Origin: Trileptium ribeirensis
Lineage: Eukaryota > Nematoda > Enoplea > Enoplida > Thoracostomopsidae
Direction: 5' to 3'
NCBI GenBank assembly: GCA_030248225.1
Contig: JASANE010000248.1
Location: 1 to 64,000, forward strand
DNA length: 64,000 bases
Positions 32,690-44,500 of the stretch are shown here, piece by piece. A model generated the notes under the pieces. It had not been told where the DNA came from. It made no database searches and saw nothing but the letters and a program-made list of their open reading frames with translations. Both the position numbers and the translations under genes were made by a program. Numbering within the stretch: position 1 is the first letter of the stretch; each line of letters opens with the position of its first letter.

Positions 32690-34589
32690 GGAACTATAAT
32701 CTTATGCTGCCGTAAGCTGCCTGGGGCATCCCTATTTAATGCTCTATCAATCCATTTTTTCGTATAGTTAGACAGAAAGCATTCGCAGTTTTCAAAGCAA
32801 GTTCACTGTCACACTGCTTTTTTAATTCAAAATTTTAGGAAACACAACCAATGTGACCTTCCCTACAATTCTTCAGCCCGAAAATCATCTTTTGAAGGGT
32901 ACAGCTGTAATTTTAGTAACCAATCCAATAGACTCAGCTCTACAAGCCGGAATATATTTCGGCCACATATGATAATTTTTTCCGATATTGCCGGATCAAC
33001 ACATGAACATGCGGCTCCAATGTTAGGAATTATCTCCTATCTTTCCGATCTCCAATCTTTAATGAGAAAACTGAAAGCTACATTTTCTGTGTAATACGTC
33101 GTTGTGGTAACAAAACCTCCACTTGCCCTTAAGTAATCTGCCACTGCAAACACGGCGCAGTTTACCAAAAAAATTGGTATTTTAATTCAAATCTTCCAAT
33201 CACGTCCGGTACTATGAGTGAATAGGTAGTTGGCAAGCCATCACGGCCGGACAAAATGGTGTTACCCATGGTCTTCTTAACCGACGACCTCAGCCGCTAA
33301 CTGGGAGCGAGCCCGTGTAAGCCGCCGATTTCGTAACCAACGATCACAAAAAGAGAGACACCAAGGATAGGGGAAAGGCAAGTTAGCCTTATTTCAAGTA
33401 CTCAGGCTTACGGACTACATTTCGATTGGGGGACCTCCCATACCACTAGCCGGATGGACCACCAAACAAGGGTGCCGAGCCGAACGCATGGTTTGCCCAA
33501 GCAGATTGTTGCGACCTCAGAATGTCCGCTTTAATGGTTATGGAAATCGGGGTCGTACAGGCGCCATAGACAGAAATGGTGCAGCTGGGTATACCATGTA
33601 CGTCCTAGAACATGAAACCTAATTCACTCACTTTAGACCGTCTCAGCTCGGGCTATTGAAAAATATAACTGCACGTTTACTAATAAGATCAACACATAAA
33701 AAATTGCCCGAAACAACAACATAATGCGAAATATATATTAATGTAGGAAGAACAGAATCTAACTACAACATGAGCCTGTGAATACATGTAGGTGAGTCAA
33801 TGTGTTAATTTTTATTACTGCAAATAACCGTTTAGGAACACCAACGTATAATATACTGCTAGAAATTGTACAATCAATAAGCTGTTCAATACATCATTTT
33901 AGAACAAAAATTTTTACGGTCCCCTTAGGCGACAGCATTTTAGTAGGCGCCATGTAGCCGACCAAATAATGTGAAGTGCAACTTGGGAACTCCAAAGCTA
34001 TCCGTGTTTCATATACAGAAGACTACTTGACGATTATGCATTGTCGCATGATACTGTTGGCCGTAGCAACAAAGTTATTATGTACCTTTTATAGTGTCCT
34101 TCATCTCCAAATTATATATGCCAGAACCTGGAACGTATTTTATATTTGTAAAGTAAACTGTGTCTCACTACTGCGACTTATTAAAAGAGTTGGAATCGGA
34201 AATATGGTGACTTTTTTAAATAGTATCACCAACTGTTGAAACAGACCCAGTGCGTTTACAGGAACATTGAACAAATGACATTGTAACCAGCTATTCCAGC
34301 ATACAAATTTTACAAACGTGTAATTGCACATTCGACGAAACAAGAAAACAGAAAGCACAAATAAACTATCTACTACAGGAAGCCAGAAATCTGAAGGAGA
34401 AACAATATACACAGTGTCTAATAAGTGACGCCATGCGAAATAATAGCATATCTAAAAGCGTTTTGGCATGCACGTACTCACATATATACCTTAGGTTTTG
34501 ATGAATAACATTTACCCTAAGTGCAACCTTGGAAGCTTCCAGGATCGGCTTTCTACAAGTCGAAAACACATACTACGGCAGACTTTTCG
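32690..34589. other. Unassigned, including a GC-richer block
   Basis: The block at about 33190-33660 is richer in GC than its flanks and may be a decayed element. A conceptual frame contains GGPPIPLAGWTTKQG but no known domain. The rest is AT-rich. Overlapping frames on both strands at 33976-34412 have no family likeness. Confidence 0.3.
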
Positions 34590-35150
34590 AATCATGTTAG
34601 GCTTCAGAAGGGACAGGGGCATTCATATGGTGTTATGAAGGTTTTCTGCAAGCCAATAAACACAATTATGCCGGTCACCGTAAGGTACAGTTTAAAATTG
34701 ATTTCGGCGGACCAAATGACTTTCTCAGCAATGTCTGAATCATCGTCGAAACGTTGTAGTCATTTGTCACAAAACTCAACCCTGTGATCATAGTCATCCT
34801 TATTCAAAGCATGAATTAATGGCGGTCCAAACGCTTTTAGACCCAGACTTTAACAATTCGGAAAACAGTCAATTTGTTGACGCCGGTTTCAACAGGACAT
34901 CGGTGAATTGACTTTGTCGGCCTATTGTTAAATTGACAGGAAATATCAGCTATAGTACCATCACCAGATGCCGATGGTGGTCTCCCTGTTCGGAACAAGT
35001 CAGCTACGAAACCTGTTAGATCAAACTTTTTATTAATTGAAGCAATAGATTTATGACAAGGGGGCTGAGAAGACAAATGTCCGGACCGTTGTTGCACAAT
35101 TTCCACGGCTATTTTGGATAACTGAGTACAGCCCTATTCAGTCGATCAGC
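34590..35150 (-). pseudogene. mariner-like transposase relic, catalytic Asp lost
   Basis: The minus-strand frame 35106-34837 reads KSIASINKKFDLTGFVADLF, then RTGRPPSA and NNRPTKSIHRCPVETGVN, LTVFRIVK. This is the bipartite helix-turn-helix typical of one group of mariner-like transposases (KFxxTGSVxDLPRSGRP, then NPxKSIRR). Beyond it in broken frames come LNKDDYDHRVEFCDK, RFDDDSDIAEKVIWSAEINF and NCVYWLAEN. The WSAEINF site corresponds to FSDExHF, so the first catalytic Asp is Ala (GCC, 34708-34706). Stops and frameshifts are present. No terminal repeats were found. Confidence 0.7.
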
Positions 35151-36487
35151 CAATTGAAGTACAGTATCACACAATTTGTTACACGTAGACATTTATGATA
35201 CATTCGGTTATAATACCTGACAGTATGGGGGTTGTAAGTATATTATGTCTGTCTCAACAACAGTTTGAATTTGGGGCGTTAATTGTGGAACATTCTATAT
35301 ATAAGTAATTGGCACGTAAATAACGTAATATTTAACAAAAGACCGTTTGAAATCACGCCATTCATGATATATATATTTCGTTAGCAAAACTACGATATAT
35401 ATTTCATTTTATTGGAATTGCAACAAGATGCATATATCAATAAAATCTCCAAAAACGGTTGTGATTGGTTCACCGTGCCGAAGTTAATTAATAACTAATG
35501 AAGTCTTTACTAATCTACAAATTGGTGGCCAGAAGCTAAAATTACAGATTATAAACAAACAGTGAAAAGTAAATATATACAGGTATATATAGCTGAATAT
35601 GCAGTTTTCCATATACACTTATATCAAAACGTATATATAGCAAAATATTCGTACGTAATGTTGTTATCCTGCAGTTGCACATTTTTACATAGCTAATGCC
35701 AAAGGTAACTCTCCCTCCCAATATATTTACGATTTTAAAACTTCTTTTACTGTAATTAATCGGACCTTTCCTATAATCAACCAGTTTGAAATTTATCATT
35801 ATAACAGATACAGCGGAAATTCTGCTACCATTCGACTCAGCTTGACAAGGCAGCTCAGAAAATAACCACTCCGACTCCTGCTACAATGATGGCGAAATTG
35901 TATTATAATGGACACTGGGGTTGTTCAAATTACTAGCAATCACGGACTCATGGCACGTTTTTGCAATTGTAATGTTTTAAACAAAGTAGTATGAGAATAA
36001 ACACAGTGCAAACGCTGAATAGTTAGGAGGGCTCACTATCACGGTTTGGGGGGCCAACTGTGTACGAAACTAGGCACTTTAATTATATTACTATAGAGTT
36101 AACAAGTTTTGTCGGATTACTAATTTTTGTTGTACCGAATGTAAAGACAGCAATGATAGCTGCTGGCGCACTTGGGTTGCTCAAAGCTATAAAGCAGCGA
36201 GGAAAATGGCTACAAACACACAATGTATTAGTGATTAATCTATATACAACATAGGTAACTACGAAAAATAATTTACTTTACAGCCAAATATATAAAACAG
36301 CTACAGCAGACTGTCGCAAAATGCAGGAGGCCTGTAAATTCTATCCTTATAAAGGAGGCTTATATGAAAGCAAAAACATACATCAACTATAATATTAAAG
36401 TTTTTGTTCTTAGAATTTAAACCAGCTGTGCGGCTTCAACCACTGAACGTTCGAGGACATTTCTTTGATACTTTGAATGCTGGCTAG
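35151..36487. other. Gene-poor stretch downstream of the acidic nuclear protein gene
   Basis: AT-rich; includes TATATATA-type runs near 35368-35400 and 35570-35640. A 64-codon plus frame at 36060-36254 is hydrophobic in part (SFVGLLIFVV) and unrecognised. The 3' untranslated region of the minus-strand gene should lie just below 36488; no clear AATAAA was identified. Confidence 0.35.
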
Positions 36488-38549
36488 CTATTTTTGCAGT
36501 CGTTTTTCAAAACCTGGAGGTGCAAAATCGTGACGAAATCTAGCAGCCGAGTTCGAAATTCCTACATAACATGGCCATGTCAGTTTGTAAGAATTATAGT
36601 GTGACGTAGTTTTCTCTTCTGGATACCCTTTTTGAGCAAAATATCTTGGAGGTGGGAACTGTTGCTGAGGCCGGTACGCCGGCTGATTTTCACTACGAAA
36701 TTGTTGCTTGAAATCAAGATTAGAAGATACATGAAAGGTGCGATTTTCTGTATTGAATGGTCTCTGGAAACGGTCTATGTCGCGAAAGATGGCTCCTCGT
36801 GATTCAGCAGAATATCTCTGCGCTAAAACATCGCTGATTCCGGAAACCGGCAACGTTGACGATCTTTGTTGTGTTTGTCCTTTAGGCGAAATTTTAGGCA
36901 TAATTTTGCAGCTTACGGGTCTGAACCCGTGAGAGGTCATGCAATCGCCAGACGACTCGCCATCCGGCTGCAAGACTCTTGTGTGAGCATATTTATCCCT
37001 AAATGAAGTTGTTTTTGACTCACTCGCTGCATAATCGCGATAATTATAACTAGCTAACCCAGTGATAGCTTCATTTCCTTCCACAAGTTCCCCTTCGTAC
37101 AGCTGTCGAGGACATATCTCGGCTGTATTGTCATTACGAGAGTTGAAATCATACTGGCCTACCGTATTTTTTCCGTCGCTGTGAGCATTTATCTGCTGGT
37201 TATCAAACCCGGCAGTAGGTTCCTTCGGTATTCCAGCAGTGGTACTCGAATGCGGCTGTAAGGTACGTTTCGAACTATGTTTGCCAGAAAATGGAGGAGC
37301 TTGAGGTGGTGCCCAACCGATTTTAATATCTGTGCGCAAACACTGCTGACCGTAGCGACCCCGCAGAGCACGAGACTGCTCTTGATTCTCATCTAAATAC
37401 ATATTGCGTGATGCATTTGTAGAAAGCAAAGGAAACATGTTGCTTTTAGAATGTTTTGCAGCTGTCATTTTTTCACTACGATTAATAGAACAATCACGAT
37501 CGTTATCATTTAATGGATAGCTACTAAACCCATAAACTTTAGCTTCCTGATCAGCTATAGCTAATTTTGTGAGCGCCGATTGTTCGGTTGTTATACGATT
37601 ACATAACAAACCTGCGTCATGCGCTAAATGCTGAGACTTTTCAGAAAGTTTCCCCTGAGTGGACTGGTATAACAACTGATCCTTTCTAGACTGCATGATA
37701 TTCTGCGACTGAACAGCTGTGATGGGAAAGTCACGGATAGGATATTCCAAGGCTTTACTTGTGCTATAAAATGACGCTAATTGGTCGCTGGTACACGAGA
37801 CGGTATGCGGTACAGCTACAGACTGCTTCGAATGACAAGAGCCATGAATAAGCTGCGAATTCTGAGAATAATCAAAATCGCCAAGTATAGGCACTCTACG
37901 AGAATATTGTGCCTGTTGGTGATACGCCTGGCCATAACAAGTTGTTTGTGTCGACCGCACATCCTGCTGCAACGGCTGAAGCTGTTGAGTATGTGAAGCA
38001 CAAATAGATGTACATGGCGTCTCTGTTATACTTCCAGCAAATGTTTTAGATTCATTAGAGCATCGGTCTGATGAAATGCTACTATTTTCTGGCTGTAATT
38101 CGTGGTGTCCTGGTTTATGCAAGTCACTGTCTTCCGAGAAATCACTATTATCTATAAGCGGCCGTTTGCGATTTAACATTTCAGTGGATGTAGAGGGGTT
38201 AATATTATCAGCGTCAAAAGGCGTAAATAAACTTCGCAATTTTGGCTCGTCTTGCTCAAGTTCTGTTTCCTTCAATGACAGCGGCGGTACAATTACATTA
38301 CGGTCTTGATCCCGCAGTAAATCGCGTTGACTTCGTAGTAGCATACCTGAATGCATGTTAAAAGATGGTGAGCATTTGAAATCGCCGGTTCGTAATTGTT
38401 CAATGGGACCGCATGAAATAACTTCACAATCTTTCGTCACCGTAGTTGGGTTTGGTATAGGTATGAGACCGGCGCGTCTAAATGATACCACTGAATGATT
38501 TTTCACTTTAGTTTTGCAAATATTGACCGCCAGATTTTCACAGGTTGCC
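36488..38549 (-). CDS. Terminal exon C of the acidic-motif protein
   Basis: About 687 open codons. The acceptor GATGATTTCAG lies just before 38549; entry needs two bases from the previous exon. It reads QPVKIWRSIFCKTKVKNHS, then FRRAGLIPIPNPTT, a long Ser/Gln/Asn-rich body with KRPLIDNSDFSEDSD, HQQAQYSRRVPILGDFDYSQ, GWAPPQAPPFSG, and an end, RFRHDFAPPGFEKRLQK, before TAG. It is predicted disordered with short proline-rich linear motifs. The length without a stop in AT-rich DNA and the even codon usage make coding very likely. The open frame also runs upstream past the acceptor, so the exon start is not certain. Confidence 0.75.
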
Positions 38550-41500
38550 TGAAATCATCAAAAATAAAAAGTTCACTTTCCGGTGTGATCCATCACTAAA
38601 CCCAGAGAAATACAGAAACAGTAATTTGTCGTGTGCGTCAAAATAAAGAAGGAAACACAAAACACTTGAGATTAACCGTTCAGTGGTTCATAATGTCCGG
38701 CACAAAAAGTACTTAAGTACATTTAATGGCTTAATAAGCAGAACTGAATATACTGGTCGCCACCAGATCTTGAGTCGCTGCCTGAGCTCAGTAATAAAAA
38801 TTTTGTTTCCCGGTTTTGTTCCCATCCTAAAGCCCAGACAAATACCGAAACAGCAGGTTACCATTTGAATCAGAACAAAGAAAGCACACAAAACACTTGA
38901 GATTAATCGTTCAGTCTTTCATGTCTGACGCGGAAAGTAAGGACATTAAGAGAATAACAAGCGGAAGCACGCACCCATTACCTTTACCAAAGGAATTTTA
39001 AGCTTAAAAGAGAGGCGCAGTGCGTTTCGTGCTGTTCATTTGCATTATCTGGGGGACGTTATCCTCGGTCATCAAAGGTTGAACGTGACTATAGCTAACT
39101 TTAGTTATTCTTTCTTGAAAAGGCATTTTGCATCGTTAATTGCTCGTTGAAGGCGCTACTGAGTGGTAATAACTGCTCATTCTGAACATAAATTTAGACT
39201 CTTTTTGATGCTTTCGCATACAACAGATGGACAGAATTGTAAATAATTCTAAATTTGGATGGGCTCATCAAACGTGCAAAGCCCTTACAGCTTTGGCGTC
39301 GCTTGTGGAACATAATAACAAGTATATTACATATCTATTAAAAATCCAAACTTAGCTAGAATGGGATGACTAAAGTGTTTATACAGAAACTCTTTATTAC
39401 TGTTATCTCTAAAACAGTAAAAAACTGATAAATTTTTTAAGTTACAGCCTGTGTGGTTTAGTCTTCAGCTGGGTTCCGTACACACATATATCCGAATAGC
39501 ACAAGACCTTTATTAATATATATATGCAAAATTTTAGAACGCTACATCATGAAAAAAACTTCCAATTACGGAAGTAGATTCTGGCAAAGTTCCAACATTT
39601 TTATGGCACTCTCATGGCCCTAGGTGATGTGGCCAAGTTGAGGGTCAGGTGAACCTTCCGAAAATTATATCCAGAGACATTTTCATTAAAACTAAATTTG
39701 CATAAACATTTAGGATGTTACATATGAGATTCAGAGTTGTACATAGAGATATATCCTCATAGTAAATAGCTTCACCGTAAAATACACGGTACAAAAATAA
39801 AATTCATGAGCTCCAGATAGAATATTGCTTCGCCCCTATAGCCTATGCATATTGCACCAGGCCATCAACGACCGCTGGTCGCACCAACAGTATAGCATGC
39901 TATGACTGCTCGCTAGAAACACGACAGCGGCACTGTACAGCTTCCACATAAGTCTAGTGCCCAATTTGCCTTCTTACATTTTCAGCTAGAATAATTAACA
40001 GTTTGGCACCAAGATCAGAGTTCCTTCCAGGATAATTTGTAGCTATATTTGTGGTATGGTACACCGCTTATCTTGCTGTTTCACAACAAATGACTATTTG
40101 AGAATGGAACTATAACGCGGGTTAAACATACAGTTACGGACAGAAATAAAACCAAATATGTTCGCGCAAAGTTTCTTTTTATTTATGTCCACAACTCCGG
40201 AAAAAACACCTAGCTGGAACGTTGTAGCTCTCGATGTTCTGATTTCCAGCCATTTTCGGTCCAATGTTACAACTGTACCGCTAGCAAGCGTTTATGTGTG
40301 TGGGCACTGATATATTTGACAGTGTCTGTCCGGATAGTTTTTTCTAAATATCTCAGGAATGAATGAAGATATTCCCATGGTTCTTTTGCACATGACAGCT
40401 TATAGTTTGGCCCGTGACCGCACATCGGTTTCATCTATGCAACCCGACTGAAGTAGTCACCCTTTAAAGAGGGTATCCATCAAATTTTGTAGCTGAGACA
40501 AAATACCTTTTTAGTTGTCGCAAACCACTTGTCTCGTACCAAAAAATATCGCATATCTTTTATGTTCGCCTTTGTAAGATTTATAACTTTTTTGACTGGA
40601 TTTTTTGTTAGACTCGCGATAGGAAGATAAGGCACAAGATAGGGTTCCAAAAAAACCACTTTAACACTTTACATATCATTTTTCTAGGATAATGGTTAAT
40701 AATCATTATACAATCACTATAAATGCTTTCGGACTCACTGAAAACAAAGGAGTGATTAATTTGAACGTGGCTTTGATCACCGTGGAATTTTTGGAACGGT
40801 ACTGCATCCTCTGGAACCCCCTCTCCGCAAGAACCATGCGATTTAGTCATTGTCGATGTACTGTTATGTTTTGTTGCATCTGTTATTACAAAGGTTCTCG
40901 AGGACGCTGAAAACCATGAAATGATTCATTCCAAAGTATCTGTGACCGATGTGCCCTTTTTATAATATTACTGTATAACCCAGCTACCCCCACCACCCAA
41001 GAACTATGTATAATTTTATCATTTTCGAAGGAATGTCATATATTATCTTGGTGCATCTGCGATTAGAAACATGTTTTCGAGGATACTGAAAACGATGAAC
41101 TGAGTTATTTGAGTGTAGCTGTGACTGAAGTACTCTTTATACTATATTTGCAACGGTACTGTATGCCTTTGGAGTATCGCTTCCCTTGAGCCATGCATTA
41201 GTCCGTGATTTTCAACGTAAGGTTATAATTCTTTGCATTTGTGATTATAAAGTTTTCGAGGATGCTGAAAACGATAAAATGATTTATTTCGGTGTATTTG
41301 TGACCGATGCAGACATTTTGGAATGTTACTGTATTTCATGATACCTCCTGAGCGATACATCATTCAGTGATTTTCAACTAAATGTTATAATTTGTTGCAT
41401 TTGTGGTTATACGAAGGGGTTTCGATGATGCTGAAAACAATGACATGATTCATTTGAATATATATTTTTTGGCATGACGCTGCATTCCCTGGGAACCCTT

Positions 41501-44500
41501 TGCTCTACGCACGATTTCGTGGGTTTCAGTCTAACGCTGTAATTCATTAGATCGGCAAATATAACAGTTTTCGAGGCTACCAAAAATGATGAGTTGATTC
41601 GTTCGAACGTATCTGTGATTATAAACGTCGCTTGCTTGCAGTGGTACCACTCGCTCAGCAATCATGGCTTCACACACCTTCTACTATAAAACGTCGGCGG
41701 ACAGAAGATGGCTATGATGGTCTCCAATATTCGGTCCGAGCCTCTGATAATAGTTATAACAGCTAAAATGTTAGAGTAGAATTGTTAAAGTAAAAAAAAA
41801 CTTTCTATCCGTAACGGTTTTGCAAAAATTTGAGTAGAAAATCGTTGCAGACCGCAAACACAAAACTATGTTTACAACTACATTTCTAAGAATACCTGCG
41901 AAAATGCATTATTGTAGTGAAAAAATACGAGTGTCACCGATGGATAAACAGAATTTTCACTCAATTGAACGCTATTAAAAACTTCGCTCACGTAACTCTG
42001 TTTTACGTATTATGTAAAATGCCTATTTCAAGTTTTCAAGAATGTTATTTTTAAATTGAACGAATTATTTCTTTGCACTTACAGATGAATATTTTATATG
42101 ATTCCCATAAATCATATTTCTACGAAATCCCACATAAATCTGATTTAAAAATGTTTTAGTGAAATTTAAGTATCTCTGAAGTTTTAAAGATATTTCTCTT
42201 AAAAAGATTCAAAGACGTACTCTATAAAAATTTCAAAAAATGATTTCGACTGTAGTGTTTTTGCGATAAAGGGATATTACATTATATTTGATACAAAGCA
42301 TACGCTCTGTCATGCCAAATAGTGATAAATGTAACTACATTTTCTACTTTAAATTTTATTTTTCTCAAGTGTCAAAATTCAAAAAATATTTAATATTACT
42401 GGCTCGTAAAATATTGCTGCGGTGGCGATAGGGCCTTCTGACAAAAACGGGTGCAACCCAGGTTGGAACCACGCAAAATTTTGCGGGCTCCTGGTTTAAT
42501 GACCGATGGCAAAGTGTTTGTTTCACCCCGTGGTTGACAAAACTTTTGACAAAATTTTTACTGAAATTCCATTATTAAGCTAAAAATTCGATTCAATTAA
42601 AATTATTGTGCAGTACCACTAGTATAGTATTTTTGTCACAATGGAATATTACATTATTTTTGGATTCTGAGTGAGCGAATGAAAATGCGAAGCGACTGCT
42701 AGAGTGATAAATTTCGATGGTGTCCGATTCTGGGGTTTTTTGGGTGACACGCATAGCTCAGCTGGGGCTGGGCGGATTAACTCGAGCGATAGCTCATTTG
42801 AATGCGTGAAATATCTGTTTCTGGCCTTTGGTTAAGCGCGGCGTACAATTCCAACATATTCCGCCCGAAAAAACGGGCCAACGGGGCTCGGCTCGGGTCC
42901 CGAGGGGACCAGAAAATCACGTTACTTACTGTAACTCGACAATCGGTGCAGATATCGGAGTCAAATTGGGCTCATTTTGTAGAGATATAAGTAGCTATAA
43001 ATCTGATTGTATTCCTTTACTACGCGGTTCTCTTGGAATGCAGGATTTGTGTCAAATAAGGTTCTACGATAGGCCCGTTAAACCCAAAATACACGAAAAT
43101 GGTAATATCTCCGCAACCGCTCGAGTTATATGGGTGTGTATGGTCAATTCATCTTCTATGCAGCTGCAAATGATGCGCTGCTATTGCCGATATTTACACT
43201 GCAAGGTTGGGTCAAAAGAGTTTTCAATGGCCCCATGGGGCCCAAAATACATGAAAATGGTATATCTCTTTAACCGCTAGAGCTATATAGGTATTTTTGG
43301 TCTCCTTTTGTAGATCAATATTTATCCTCTGTGTATCTGAATATCACGAGCACAATAACCGAATATTCCTGCAACGTTACTGATATTCAGTGGCTACTTT
43401 TGTAATTTAATGCTCAATATATCTATGCAATTCTCTCTAAATTACACATTCAACACTCAGAATTCACCACCTTGGCGATAAGACAAGCTACTAGTTGATA
43501 CAATGGATACGATTTGTCCCTGCCAAACAGTGCTAAAAAGTAACTACACTGTCCGACTTTATATCCAACTTTTGTCTAGTTACAAAATTAAAAAAAATTT
43601 AATGTTACTGGCTGATAAATTATTGTTGGGGTGATGATAGGGCTTCTGGCAAAAATCGCGGTGCCACGTCGGTTCGGCCGCTGGGCCACCTGGTTCAATG
43701 ACCCCTGACAAAGTTTTTTTGTCTCAACCCGTGGTTAACATAAAAATTGACAGGTCATACAGGCAACTGACACAAAAACTATTAGTTGCACAAGTTGAAT
43801 GCTGTTTGAGTAACCTCCGCTGGCTCGTCCGATCCCCTTCAATAATTCGCAAATACTAGCTGCTTCTTGATACAGTTGACGCCACGCTTCAACATAGCAT
43901 ATTACTGGCAATGTGAATGAGTATTGTGTATTAGATTGTTAGTTATCGCCCCTGGCTAAATTTTGGCTTCGGTGAATTTAGTGATAACTAAAACGCAGCA
44001 GAGTTGTACCAATAGAGCGTAATCAATCATATAAATAGGGCATAACACAGGAGTGCCAGGTTTTTGAGGGCAGGTCAAATCCACAGTTTTGAGAGAGGTC
44101 GGTTTTATAACAGAAAAAATGCATGGAAGCCCGACCTGCCCACCCTCAAAACCAAGGGGCCTGACCTAACCCCCGTACATCTGGGCCAGTAATTCAGCAC
44201 ATCTAACACTAGAACAAAATCCTGACAGACCAGAATTAACATTAGAGTGCAGAATAGTGTCATGCTCGTCCCTTTACGCAGCCTTGATTATGCTTATTTT
44301 ATATTTTTAAAAGACAATATTGCCACCACAGCACAGCATACCAAACAATTCTATATGATAGCAACAGTTTACATACTTTGTCGGAATAAGAACCACTTTC
44401 CTTGGATCGGCAACTATCTTCAACCGGTTGTATACCATACTCTCCACGACTTCCGTTCCTGCTACTGAGTACAACCGGATAGTTATGAAATACGGTGTTA

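Noticed and set aside
42745..42790. CATAGCTCAGCTGGGGC resembling a tRNA A box
   Set aside because: No B box at the right distance and no cloverleaf.
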